Shown here in pieces: positions 45,571 to 55,112 of a stretch of DNA of 64,000 nucleotides. Positions within the stretch are counted from its first letter, which is position 1; the number at the start of each line of letters is the position of its first letter. Made by a program: the position numbers and the translations under genes. Source of the stretch: Pseudomonadales bacterium. Lineage in GTDB: Bacteria; Pseudomonadota; Gammaproteobacteria; Pseudomonadales; DC-out160. The notes beneath the pieces are model-generated. The model had not been told where the DNA came from. It worked only from the letters and a program-made list of their open reading frames with translations, and did not search any database. Where the stretch lies: positions 62,001 to 126,000 of the forward strand of contig JAHRWA010000039.1 in assembly GCA_019090455.1 (NCBI GenBank), read 5' to 3'.

Positions 45571-46794
45571 ATGCAAAAGAAACACATACTCGATGGTATT
45601 AGGGTCCTCGATTTTTCTCAGCATGTGGCTGGACCCACCACTAGTCGTTTGATGGCAGAAATGGGAGCCGAAATAATTAAAATCGAACTGGCTCCTTTTG
45701 GCGAACAAATCCGGTCCATCGGTATTCAGATCAATGATCGGGGGGTCTATTTTATTCAGCAGAATCGGGGCAAGAAAAGCGTCTGTGTTGATATGAAATC
45801 AGAACAAGGTCGCGACATTATTTATCAACTCGTCGAGCAAGTGGATATCGTGTTAGAAAACTTTGCTCCGGGCGCCATTGGGCGACTCGGATTAACTTGG
45901 GAAAAAGTACATTCACTCAACCCCAACTGTATTATGTGCTCCATCTCCACATTCGGGCAAGAGGGTCCACTTTCCACATTACCCGGATATGATTTTATCG
46001 GACAAGCTTACGCCGGAATTACCAGCATGATAGGTGACAAAGAAAACGGTCCTTATATCCCTATCGCCGCCATGGGCGATACCATGACCGGAGCCCATGC
46101 ACTAGCCGCCATCAATGGCGCGCTCTATCATCGAGCCACAGGAGGGACGGGACAGTTCCTCGATATCTCTTTGGTGGACTGCTACTTCCACTGTCATGAA
46201 ATGAATGTAGGATTAATTAGTGCCAGTAAAGATGGCTTTAGCCCCAATTTGCCTGGCCGCCATCACGGGACTGTGGGTCCCTTAGGCGTGTTTAAGAGCA
46301 AAGATGGCTACATTATATTGATCGCCATATTAAGGCGCTGGGAAGATTTATGCCGTCTTATGGGCCAACCCGAGTTAATCGATGACCCCCGCTTTATTGA
46401 TGATGCTACTCGTGCGCAGAACCAGGAAATACTGACACCTATCATTGAAGCTTGGTTACAAACCCAAGAAAGTGATGAATCGATTATTCAGCTACTAGGA
46501 GAAAAACATATACCAGTAGCCCCGATACTCTCCATTGAACAGGTGATGGAGCATCCTCACATGCGGCAACGCGGCACAGTCCGAACGGTAACCGACAGAG
46601 GAGCAGGCTCCTTCGAAATGCCAGGGACTCCGTTACGGTTTTCAGCCTTTGACAACGATCTAGATCTACAAGCGCCTTACCTTGGAGAACACAATCAGGT
46701 AGTACTGCGGGAATTACTCGGAATGGATTCTGACTCTATTGATGATCTCACTGAAAAAGGAGTCTTGCTCAACGAACCGCTGCCTGAAAATTGA
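45571..46794 (+). CDS. Family III CoA-transferase (CaiB/BaiF)
   Basis: 407 residues with the family III hallmarks: GIRVLDFSQHVAGP near the N-terminus, ENFAPGAIGRLGL (about 95-107), and MGDTMTGAHALAAINGAL, in which the Asp is the catalytic residue that forms the acyl-CoA anhydride. It moves CoA between carboxylic acids, such as activating a catabolic intermediate with succinyl- or acetyl-CoA. It stands alone between the cyclase and the kinase; a link to the acyl-CoA genes upstream is possible but unproven. Confidence 0.9.
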   Translation: MQKKHILDGIRVLDFSQHVAGPTTSRLMAEMGAEIIKIELAPFGEQIRSIGIQINDRGVYFIQQNRGKKSVCVDMKSEQGRDIIYQLVEQVDIVLENFAPGAIGRLGLTWEKVHSLNPNCIMCSISTFGQEGPLSTLPGYDFIGQAYAGITSMIGDKENGPYIPIAAMGDTMTGAHALAAINGALYHRATGGTGQFLDISLVDCYFHCHEMNVGLISASKDGFSPNLPGRHHGTVGPLGVFKSKDGYIILIAILRRWEDLCRLMGQPELIDDPRFIDDATRAQNQEILTPIIEAWLQTQESDESIIQLLGEKHIPVAPILSIEQVMEHPHMRQRGTVRTVTDRGAGSFEMPGTPLRFSAFDNDLDLQAPYLGEHNQVVLRELLGMDSDSIDDLTEKGVLLNEPLPEN

Positions 46795-46819
46795 CTGACT
46801 GTAGGTGACTGACTGTAGT
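46792..46819. repeat. Two-unit 14-bp tandem repeat at the CoA-transferase stop codon
   Basis: TGACTGACTGTAGG (46792-46805) and TGACTGACTGTAGT (46806-46819). The first three bases are the gene's stop codon, so the repeat lies exactly at the gene end, 12 bases before the converging kinase stop. Confidence 0.85.
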
Positions 46820-46830
46820 TGATACACCAG

Positions 46831-49800
46831 TTATCCCCTTAGCTGCTGATCATCTCCTTTCGCAGCTCCTACTTTCGCAGCTTCTAGGAGAGCATTATTC
46901 AGCTCAGACACTAGCATTTGATATTGTTCTTCGAATTCAGGCCACGTTAACTTTAGTTTTTGTATATCAGCCACATTACCTGCCTTTTCTAAAGTATGGG
47001 CCGTTTCCCTCACCTGAAAGGCACTCAGATTTGCCGCTGAGCCCTTAATACTGTGTGCTAACTCTTTCGCATCTTTCGAGTCTTCATTTTCAATGGCCAG
47101 TCTAAGTTTATCCATGCGCTGCGGCATATCATTTAAAAATAGATGGATTAGTTTGACCATTCTCTCAGGTTTTCTAACAAACTTTAATAACGCATCTTGG
47201 TCCCATACCAGAGGCTCTTCATATCTCTCATTTGCCGCTGTATTTGTGGCAATTTGAGCCTCTTTAAGCACCTCTTCTACACTCAATGTATCCGTATTTA
47301 TTGATTTGGTTTCTGATTTTTTTTCATTTTCCAATACGTCAGGTTTTTCAGCCGTTCTCGACAAGTTATTGGTCAGTTGGCTCTTACCACCCAGCCAAGT
47401 CTGCAGGTTCTCTATTAACAATTGAGAATCAATCGGCTTGGATAGGTAGCTATTCATTCCTGCTGCCAAACATTTATCCTTGTCGCCTTTCATCGCATTT
47501 GCCGTCATTGCAATAATTGGTATTTCTTGGTGATGTTCTCCTCCATTCCCCTGGCGGATATTCCGTGTCGTATCATAGCCATCCATCTCTGGCATCTGAC
47601 AATCCATCAGTATCAGATCATACTTTAAAGACGGGGAAACCGATGACAATTGCCTAATCGCTTCAACACCATTATTAGCAATATCGGCGTACAATCCAAA
47701 GTCCTCAAGAAGACCAAGGGCGACCTCCTGATTTACGCGATTATCTTCCACTAATAAAATTCGGGTATTGACGTCGACGGTTGGAGATGATGAAGTAGCG
47801 CTAGACCTAAACTGCTCTACGCCTGAACTCTCAATTTCATTCTTATGGGAATTCGTCACTGTTTCCAAAGCACAAACAAGATCGGCGACGGTAGCGGGTT
47901 TATGGAAAGTCGATGCAAACCCCAGTTGGGCGAAATACTCCGGATGCTCCTTTTCTTCCATGGGAGTCATCAACACCAATTTCACATTAGCATAGCGGGC
48001 ATCATTGCGAATAGTTTTAGCCAATTCGATACCATTCACATTCGGCATTTCCTTATCCAATATGACCAATGAAATACTACCGTCTTTTTTCTCAAAATTA
48101 GTATTTAATACCTCTAACGCGGCACTTCCATCTGAAGAGACGGACACGTTAATTCCCCATGTCTTAAGCTGACCACTTAATACTGAGTTATTTGTCGCGT
48201 TATCATCCACAACCAATATATCTAAATCATGACCATCAAAAATGGGTGCCACAAGGACTCCCATCTGATTATCACTCTTTGTTAACTCCACAGAAAATTC
48301 AAATTCCGCACCCTGCCGATACTCGTTGTTAAAAAAGACACTTCCACTCATTAGCTCACACAGTTGTTTGACAATAGCTAACCCCAAACCAGTACCTCCG
48401 TATTCTCTTGTTGTGGATGCATCCACCTGTGTAAACGAATTAAAGAGATCAGCTCCCTTATCTTGGGGTATGCCAATACCGGTATCTCTGACTTGGCACG
48501 ATAACGTAATTTTTGAATCTGCCCGCACTTTGGTAGCAGCTCGAACCACAATCTCTCCGGTACCGGTAAACTTAATGGCGTTGCCCACTAAGTTAATAAT
48601 CACTTGTCGTATCCGGCTGAAATCCCCCACTACAAATCGGTGCTGAACCTCTCGCAAATCGAGTATGAGTTCCAAATTTTTATCTTGTGCTGTTTTCGCC
48701 ATACTTTCGACAATACAACCCAGCTCAAATATAAGATCAAATTCACTCACATCTAATTCTAGCTTTCCCGCTTCAATCTTGGAAAAATCAAGAATATCAT
48801 TGATGAGACGAAGCAAAGAATCAGCACTTTGAGCCGCTAACTCGGCATAGTGTTTTTGCTTACTATTCAAGTCCCCCTTTTTTAATAGCCCTAGCATGCC
48901 GATCACACCGTTCATGGGTGTACGAATCTCGTGACTCATACAAGCAAGAAACTCTGATTTAGCTTGACTAATGAGAAGGTTTTCTTTGTTTAGAATCTCT
49001 AGATCTTGAGTGCGCTGCCGTAAGTGCACCACCAAATCCGTTTTATCTTTATCAAGATTATAAACATTCACCTTGACCGCCAACCTTTCCAAACACCGAT
49101 TTATTAAGTCCTCATCCGACTGACTAGGCTTTTTTATATGAGTAAGAACAACAACCCCAACACAGCTCTCTCCATAAATAATGGGATGCGCGTCAATTCG
49201 AAATAAATCTGCTTTACCTAAAACAAAATTAAATTGAATATTCTCGGTCATGTCAGAAATAAGAAGACTTATCGGACGTTCTTGTTCAAAACAATTTGTC
49301 GCGATATCCAGCCGATCGAATAGTTCATGATTTATCTCAGCATGATCAAGTGTATCGACATTAATGCACTGCAAACGGTCCTTCCAAGCAACATAGAGCC
49401 CCACGCAAGGAAGATTAAAACTTTCTCTAAAAACGATCGCAGCCAAGGAAAGCGCAAAATCAGCAGAATTACTATTCAATACCTCGGTAAATTTGGAGAT
49501 TATGAGGATCCCTCTTTGATACTCTTCTATATTATTCCGCATAATATCCAATGAATTCAGTAAATGGCCGGTATCATCATTAGGTATACGATATTCCTCT
49601 TTCTCAAGATTACCTTTAGCAATATTCCCAGCCACTTTTACTGCTATTTTGATAGAGTTTGCAATCGACCGCGACAATACTATTGTCGGTATGGTAATGA
49701 GAATAAACAACACTGTTCCTAATATGTAGCCTTTGGTGACGGTATCTTTTTCTTGCTGTGAAACCGCATTCAACTTCATTTTAAAAATCTTAAAAACAGA

Positions 49801-50286
49801 TTCCCTTAGTTGCCCATGCAGTTTGTCAAGACGGTTAATGCTACGGGCTAAGATCCGAACTGATTGCGCAAGTTCTACCTCGTCGCCATTATCTTGAATA
49901 GAAATATCAACGTAATGAATGACGTTTCGACGATAGGTATTAAATTCAGTGACAACATCTTCTGTCGCTATTGTTAAAGACGGTATGTGGATCGCCACCT
50001 CCCTATAGGCATCGACAATTCTATCTGACAATTGATCTGCATCCTCCACAATGCTCCAATCCTCAAAATCCGTAGCATCGAGCATCGCAGATTTGTAATT
50101 TTGCAGATCACTCTCCAGTTTATTGAAGGTCGAAATAGCAACTAACTCATTGACTGAAAGCGATTCAATAAGATCTACATTGATTTTTCCAGAATGTGTT
50201 GTTAAAAAAAAATGGAAGGAAAACCCAATCATACCCACTAGAGCTAGTGAAATAATTTTAAACTTTACGGAGAGCTTTATATTCAT
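46831..50286 (-). CDS. Hybrid sensor histidine kinase with two receiver domains and Hpt
   Basis: 1151 residues: transmembrane helix 1 (about 10-28), periplasmic helical sensor (30-185), helix 2 (about 187-208), HAMP (208-260), a GAF-like domain (270-410), coiled linker, HisKA with the phospho-His in SHEIRTPMNG near 452, HATPase with NLVGNAIKFTG and GGTGLGLAI, receiver 1 (Asp near 743 in ILDKEMPN), receiver 2 (Asp near 893 in LMDCQMPEMDG) and Hpt (His near 1078 in AHSIKGSAANL). This BarA/ArcB-like phosphorelay needs an external response regulator, which is not in the window. It is divergent from a porin and PstS-like pair, which may supply its periplasmic signal (inference). Confidence 0.93.
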   Translation of the reverse strand: MNIKLSVKFKIISLALVGMIGFSFHFFLTTHSGKINVDLIESLSVNELVAISTFNKLESDLQNYKSAMLDATDFEDWSIVEDADQLSDRIVDAYREVAIHIPSLTIATEDVVTEFNTYRRNVIHYVDISIQDNGDEVELAQSVRILARSINRLDKLHGQLRESVFKIFKMKLNAVSQQEKDTVTKGYILGTVLFILITIPTIVLSRSIANSIKIAVKVAGNIAKGNLEKEEYRIPNDDTGHLLNSLDIMRNNIEEYQRGILIISKFTEVLNSNSADFALSLAAIVFRESFNLPCVGLYVAWKDRLQCINVDTLDHAEINHELFDRLDIATNCFEQERPISLLISDMTENIQFNFVLGKADLFRIDAHPIIYGESCVGVVVLTHIKKPSQSDEDLINRCLERLAVKVNVYNLDKDKTDLVVHLRQRTQDLEILNKENLLISQAKSEFLACMSHEIRTPMNGVIGMLGLLKKGDLNSKQKHYAELAAQSADSLLRLINDILDFSKIEAGKLELDVSEFDLIFELGCIVESMAKTAQDKNLELILDLREVQHRFVVGDFSRIRQVIINLVGNAIKFTGTGEIVVRAATKVRADSKITLSCQVRDTGIGIPQDKGADLFNSFTQVDASTTREYGGTGLGLAIVKQLCELMSGSVFFNNEYRQGAEFEFSVELTKSDNQMGVLVAPIFDGHDLDILVVDDNATNNSVLSGQLKTWGINVSVSSDGSAALEVLNTNFEKKDGSISLVILDKEMPNVNGIELAKTIRNDARYANVKLVLMTPMEEKEHPEYFAQLGFASTFHKPATVADLVCALETVTNSHKNEIESSGVEQFRSSATSSSPTVDVNTRILLVEDNRVNQEVALGLLEDFGLYADIANNGVEAIRQLSSVSPSLKYDLILMDCQMPEMDGYDTTRNIRQGNGGEHHQEIPIIAMTANAMKGDKDKCLAAGMNSYLSKPIDSQLLIENLQTWLGGKSQLTNNLSRTAEKPDVLENEKKSETKSINTDTLSVEEVLKEAQIATNTAANERYEEPLVWDQDALLKFVRKPERMVKLIHLFLNDMPQRMDKLRLAIENEDSKDAKELAHSIKGSAANLSAFQVRETAHTLEKAGNVADIQKLKLTWPEFEEQYQMLVSELNNALLEAAKVGAAKGDDQQLRG

Positions 50287-50442
50287 TAATAACGTTGTAA
50301 TGCCAAGCTAAATTAGCTAATTCTAGCAGTTAAAAACACGCGTATCGCAGGAGCAATACTCCACTTAAAGTGTAGCAGTTTAATGTCGACACTCTACGGC
50401 CATCATTTGATGACATTGAACCCTCAAAGACATGACGACACT

Positions 50443-50456
50443 ATTGCAATTGCAAT
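50443..50456. promoter_or_regulatory. 14-bp perfect palindrome in the kinase/porin divergent region
   Basis: ATTGCAATTGCAAT reads the same on both strands and lies in the 294-base region between the divergent kinase and porin genes, 125 bases before the porin ATG. Its symmetry and position suit an operator for a dimeric regulator; AT-rich sequence with possible -10 elements follows (TGTATATCAG near 50496). The regulator is unknown. Confidence 0.5.
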
Positions 50457-50580
50457 AAATTATATTCACTTTGTTTCTATTGAGACTCTTCTACACTGTA
50501 TATCAGTACCGAGTTATTACTCTCTGATTTAGACAAATTGGCAAAACGCGCCACTTCACTTAACAGAATCAGCTCTGAAA

Positions 50581-51690
50581 ATGAAATTTTCTTCCCAAAC
50601 TCAGATTGACTTAAATGGTTATCGATATATAAAAGCTATCTTCGTGACCTTAGTGATATCAAGCGCCAGCCTACATAGCTATGCCGCATCATTGGATGAC
50701 ATTTCCTTAAATGGCTACCTTAGCGCAGAATACGAAAAGCACATTGGCGGCGACAATGAAGGTGATAAAAACGGATCCTTTGATATGGATCTCATTGATT
50801 TGGTATTCAATATTAGAGCGACCGACAAGCTAAGAATTGCGACAGACTTAACCTGGGAGCATGGTGCCGCTTCCGAAGAAAATCGCGGTAACGTGGCCGT
50901 TGAATATGCCTTCGCTGAATACCTTATATCGAACAATACGAAAATTCGAGTTGGCAAGATGTTCACTAATTTTGGCATCTATAATGAAATACATACCGCC
51001 AAACCCGCAACGTTAACGGTTAAAGAACCTCAGTCAACTAACAAAAACAACAAACTCGGCTCCGAAATTAGATTCTACCCAAGATGGCTTATGGGCGTTG
51101 CCGTGGTCGGAACTTATCAATTATCTAAAATGGGGGGAGACTACGTCTTACAATTATCCAATGGCGAATCAGAAGATGAAGACATTAATCCTTTTGAAGA
51201 AGACGACAATACTCATAAAGCTTTTAACGGACGTTTTCGACTTAGGTATACCGATGCGATTCAACTGGGATTTTCATTCTTTTTAGACTCTATGGAAGAC
51301 CCCAATTCTAGCGGTAGAATTGATCTCAGCAGTTACGGCCTTCAGGCCGATTGGGAAAACGAAAATGGTACAGGGTTGGAATTCGAATTTGTCCTTGGAG
51401 ATGAAGACTATAGCCAAGCACAAAAAATAAGCCGTTACGCTTATACCGCAATGCTATACCAACAACTGAATGAGAAATACACGCCCTACCTAAGATATGA
51501 ATACCTAGATCCCGACAAAAACACAAGTCGTGACACGGGTACGGTATCGATATTGGGTATAAATATTATGATTGATGAAAGCATGTTCCTAAAAATTGAA
51601 GCCGATCATTTTTCAACGAAAGAAAATAATGGCAAATTTAACGGGGCGAGTTTTACTGATTTAAAAGTATCACTCTCCATTGGTTTCTAA
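50581..51690 (+). CDS. Porin-like outer-membrane beta-barrel protein (copy B)
   Basis: 369 residues with a signal peptide ending around SYAAS (residue 36), then repeated amphipathic strands (LRIATDLTWEH, IRVGKMFTNFGIYNE, LGSEIRFYPRWLMGVAV) and a terminal Phe (LSIGF). A highly acidic loop (EDEDINPFEEDD, about 200-212) would face outward. It corresponds to the porin at 24719. It is followed 21 bases later by a PstS-like protein, the reverse of the order in the other pair, and is divergent from the hybrid kinase. Confidence 0.78.
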   Translation: MKFSSQTQIDLNGYRYIKAIFVTLVISSASLHSYAASLDDISLNGYLSAEYEKHIGGDNEGDKNGSFDMDLIDLVFNIRATDKLRIATDLTWEHGAASEENRGNVAVEYAFAEYLISNNTKIRVGKMFTNFGIYNEIHTAKPATLTVKEPQSTNKNNKLGSEIRFYPRWLMGVAVVGTYQLSKMGGDYVLQLSNGESEDEDINPFEEDDNTHKAFNGRFRLRYTDAIQLGFSFFLDSMEDPNSSGRIDLSSYGLQADWENENGTGLEFEFVLGDEDYSQAQKISRYAYTAMLYQQLNEKYTPYLRYEYLDPDKNTSRDTGTVSILGINIMIDESMFLKIEADHFSTKENNGKFNGASFTDLKVSLSIGF

Positions 51691-51711
51691 CGAGATAACC
51701 TTCTTTTAATT

Positions 51712-52146
51712 ATGCAAACACATGTAGTAAAATCTATCTTGCTAGCGCTGATATTAATATCATGTAGCGCCACATGTCTTGCGACAATAATCGCGAACAG
51801 TAACGTCGTTCAAAATACTATCTCACCATCCGAATTGAAATCAATATTTTTGGGTACCACTTCCCACTGGAATAATGATACCCCTATCACCCTCTGCATC
51901 GACAATAGTGACTCCGAAAAAGCCAACCAGTTTTACATAGGGATATTACGTAAAAACCCGAGATCTTATCAACGATTTTGGTCAAAGAAGTTATTCTCGG
52001 GTGATGCCGCTACGATGCCCAGAATACATAAAAGCCCTCAGAAAGCACTTTCTTTTGCAATCAATAAAGAAGGTGCCATTTGCTACACTAGCTCACTACC
52101 TGAAACGCTACCCTTTGGTATTAAGGTGATTGAAGTTTCAAATTAA
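51712..52146 (+). CDS. Small PstS-like periplasmic protein (copy B)
   Basis: 144 residues with a signal peptide ending near CLA (residue 24). Landmarks ELKSIFLGTTSHW, then FYIGIL and RFWSKKLFSGDAATMP correspond to NLMRLYLGKRSQ, FYKKVV and YWSRMVFSGKGAPP of the protein at 25993, so the two are homologues. It has one lobe's worth of sequence, too little for a complete periplasmic binding protein. The distance of 21 bases from the porin implies co-transcription; a sensory partner role for the nearby kinase is speculative. Confidence 0.75.
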   Translation: MQTHVVKSILLALILISCSATCLATIIANSNVVQNTISPSELKSIFLGTTSHWNNDTPITLCIDNSDSEKANQFYIGILRKNPRSYQRFWSKKLFSGDAATMPRIHKSPQKALSFAINKEGAICYTSSLPETLPFGIKVIEVSN

Positions 52147-52169
52147 ATACAATTCGAATTTCACACTAT

Positions 52170-52200
52170 AACTTCTAACTTCTAACTTCTAACTTCTAAC
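52170..52200. repeat. AACTTCT heptamer tandem repeat
   Basis: Four full copies and a partial copy of AACTTCT, exact, starting 24 bases after the PstS-like stop codon; another copy stands alone at 52211-52217. A seven-base exact array is prone to slippage, but it is outside any gene. Confidence 0.92.
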
Positions 52201-52316
52201 GTTTCAATATAACTTCTAATCAAAATTTCTACATTACAGATTCCTTCTTACTATAGGAACCGCATCTTCTTCTGTTTATTAATGATTTGTTAGGACCAAA
52301 ATGACGCTAGAATAAT

Positions 52317-55112
52317 TTACCTTTCCGCTGTTAGCGAAATCTTAGGTTTCCAGCGCAACCATTCTTTTTTAACTTCATCGTGTAAATCAAACCGCACGCC
52401 GCTTTCTACCGCACCGCCCATCTTGTTATTATTCGGCGTAGCGAAGGCTATTCCACCCTCAAGAATGGATTCGAATGAATCCGTTTCAATGCTTAAGCCC
52501 TCGAACAAACTGAAATCAACCCCGACTCCACTCGCATTCCAGAAGTGAGTATTCTCTCTAACCAACATTTTGTATGCCGGTAGTATGCTCAGATGTATCA
52601 GCACTTTATCCGCCGTTTCACTCAACTCATATCCCGTGACGCTACCCACTCGAATTTGACGATAATACACACCCACACCCTCTTTAACCGAACCGAGTCG
52701 CGGAGCATACAGACTGACTTGCAGTGCATTTTCATCCTGACTGATGACGTCATGGGGGGCAGAATTCAACCCTTTGAACTCATGCCTAGCCATGCCATCT
52801 CCCGCCATCACAGCGATATATTGGCCAGAAACCAGCGTGTCCAAGTCAGATGTTGCTGCCAACCCAAAACGAGGTTCAACAATCCAAAATCTTGCACTAT
52901 CATTAGCCAGTTGTTCCGCCTGCGGGTATATCAAAACCGTCACTTTGACTTGTTGTAATCCCTTTTCAAAAATCACTTTTTTCACTTTACCAACCGTGAC
53001 ACCCTTGTAACGAAGATCTGATCCCGAGTGCAAACCACCAGCCGATTTAAAACCAATTTCAATCTGTAAACCTTTCTCATGTGCCTCATCAAAACCATCA
53101 AATAAACGGTAGTTATCTCCATTGACTGCGGGTGTTGCCTCGTCGGAATCCGCATTATCAAATTCCGCATTATCAAAGGTGATGCCACCCGCCATAATCG
53201 ATAAAAGGGATTCCGCTCTGACTTTAATACCAGACAATCCACCTGTAACTGTCACACCGCTGGAATTCCAAAATTGCGTATTCTGTCTGACGAGATAAGC
53301 ATATTCCTCGTCAATCAGCGCGAAAATATCAACACCTTCCTCATAGTCTTCATCTTCAACACCATCACTTTGACCATGGCTAGAACGAAGCCGGAAATCC
53401 GTCACTTCACCCACGGGTACTTTCCGGTAAAACAGCTTGGTGCCGACATTGACAGATCCAAGCACCTTCGCGTTGAGCACAATATGCAAACCGGGGCTGG
53501 TCAGTTTCACCGGCGGTGGCGTATCGAGGGAATAAAAACTCCGCGTACTCTCGCCCCCACCGACTCTCATCGTAATATAACTACCCCCCACTATAGTATC
53601 CAGCCCCTTAATTTCAGTTAAAGCCACTCGGGGAGAGACTAACCAAAACTCAGTTTTCTTTTTTAGGCTTTTTTCTATCAGCGGATCAACAGCGACTGTT
53701 ACCTTGATGGGGTAGCTACCTTTGTCCAGCTCTACCTTTTGCACTTTGCCAACAACCATCCCTTTATGCTTAATTTCGGTCTGTCCCTCGATGATGCCAT
53801 CGGCTTTTTTAAAATAAATAATGGTCAGCAAACCCACATCGGCACTGTCAAAATCCTCATGTAATTGATAACCATGACCATCTTCAACAGAACCTCCGTC
53901 ACCCTGGAATCGAGCAGGCGTATGAAATGCAATCCCGCCTGAGACTATCGATGCGATAGACTCCGTTTGCACCTTCAGTCCAGACAATCCGCCCGAGACG
54001 CTAATGCCAGAGACATTCCAAAAGCGAGTTTCAGGTTTCACCAAATGAGCGAACTGTTTACGAATGCGCACATGAATATTAACGCCCGTCTCCTGCTCAT
54101 TGAGCTCATAGGCATAAACTTCGCCCACCGGTATTTTACGATAATAAATCTTACTGCCTTCTGAAATCGAAGATAAACTCTCACTCTGCAAAACCACATG
54201 CAAATGGTTCGGGTCATTCAATTGTGAGCTACTTTGCAGACCACTGGATTCATAATCGGCATACAAACGAAAAATATCACCGTTGCTGGATACAGCTGTT
54301 AGTTTGCCCGGTCCTGTTCCGCCATTAAGTGGAGTTTCAAAAGAAATTCCACCAGTAATAATGGACACCATAGATTCCGCTTGCACTTTAATCCCAGACA
54401 AATCGCCGGATACGGAAATACCACTACTGTTCCAAAAACGGGTATTTTGGTTAACCAACTTTGCGTACTGTTCTTTGATACGCAGATAGACTTGCACACC
54501 ATCGCCTTTTTCATTCAATTCAAAGTTCTTAACTTCGCCTACGGCAATTTTTCGGTAATAGACGTTAGTGCCTTCCGCGATTGAGTTTAAGCTATCCGCA
54601 TCTAAGCGAAGGTGTAAACCCGGCGAGGTGGCGTCTAGAGGTGGCGCGGTATTGAGGGCAACAAATTTAGAGGCGTTTTTACCCTCCCCCGGTTGCACCG
54701 CGATATAGTTACCTGACACAAGTGCATCCAGCCCAGACACACCCGACAGAGAAATCTGGGGCTGCACCAGCCAAAAAACAGAATCCCTTTTTAATAATGA
54801 GGTGGCATTTTTGTCAATGTTCGCTTTGACCGTAATACCTCTTAAATCTTCATTGACAGAGATTTCAGTGACCACTCCAACAGGCAAACCTTTGAACATG
54901 ACTTTGGTAGATCCTGCTTCTATTCCGTCACCACTTTCAAACTGTATGGTGATATCCACACCGGCATTGGTAACACTCTCATAAAGAATAAAAGCGCCAA
55001 TGAAAACCGCGATCAATGGAACAAACCATATTGGAGAAAAATAATCTCTCTTCACCAAGACCACATCGCCCAGGGCCTCTTCTTGTTCTTGAGTTAAGGG
55101 TTCTTTATGCAT
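52317..55112 (-). CDS. letB: Seven-MCE-domain intermembrane transport protein LetB/PqiB family
   Basis: 931 residues: short cytoplasmic start, one transmembrane helix (about 26-46), then seven MCE (MlaD-like) repeats, each opening with a strand such as LHLRLDADSL or LTIIYFKKADG and containing a YYRKIxVGEV- or KGxxVGKV-type core. Seven repeats equals E. coli LetB (YebT), which forms a hexameric tunnel across the periplasm for lipids. The alternation of YRK-type and KG-type repeats is clear. The ATG follows the letA second-half stop immediately. The region near 53149 has a short coding tandem duplication. Role: lipid movement between inner and outer membranes. Confidence 0.92.
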   Translation of the reverse strand: MHKEPLTQEQEEALGDVVLVKRDYFSPIWFVPLIAVFIGAFILYESVTNAGVDITIQFESGDGIEAGSTKVMFKGLPVGVVTEISVNEDLRGITVKANIDKNATSLLKRDSVFWLVQPQISLSGVSGLDALVSGNYIAVQPGEGKNASKFVALNTAPPLDATSPGLHLRLDADSLNSIAEGTNVYYRKIAVGEVKNFELNEKGDGVQVYLRIKEQYAKLVNQNTRFWNSSGISVSGDLSGIKVQAESMVSIITGGISFETPLNGGTGPGKLTAVSSNGDIFRLYADYESSGLQSSSQLNDPNHLHVVLQSESLSSISEGSKIYYRKIPVGEVYAYELNEQETGVNIHVRIRKQFAHLVKPETRFWNVSGISVSGGLSGLKVQTESIASIVSGGIAFHTPARFQGDGGSVEDGHGYQLHEDFDSADVGLLTIIYFKKADGIIEGQTEIKHKGMVVGKVQKVELDKGSYPIKVTVAVDPLIEKSLKKKTEFWLVSPRVALTEIKGLDTIVGGSYITMRVGGGESTRSFYSLDTPPPVKLTSPGLHIVLNAKVLGSVNVGTKLFYRKVPVGEVTDFRLRSSHGQSDGVEDEDYEEGVDIFALIDEEYAYLVRQNTQFWNSSGVTVTGGLSGIKVRAESLLSIMAGGITFDNAEFDNADSDEATPAVNGDNYRLFDGFDEAHEKGLQIEIGFKSAGGLHSGSDLRYKGVTVGKVKKVIFEKGLQQVKVTVLIYPQAEQLANDSARFWIVEPRFGLAATSDLDTLVSGQYIAVMAGDGMARHEFKGLNSAPHDVISQDENALQVSLYAPRLGSVKEGVGVYYRQIRVGSVTGYELSETADKVLIHLSILPAYKMLVRENTHFWNASGVGVDFSLFEGLSIETDSFESILEGGIAFATPNNNKMGGAVESGVRFDLHDEVKKEWLRWKPKISLTAER
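53149..53178. repeat. 15-bp in-frame tandem duplication inside letB
   Basis: TCCGCATTATCAAAT and TCCGCATTATCAAAG in tandem; on the minus strand this doubles the peptide FDNAE/FDNAD in a variable linker between two MCE domains. The length is a multiple of three, so the frame is kept. Confidence 0.9.

Noticed and set aside
52170-52200. Short repeats as a CRISPR array
   Set aside because: Units are 7 bases with no spacers and there are no cas genes. The same holds for the other tandem arrays.
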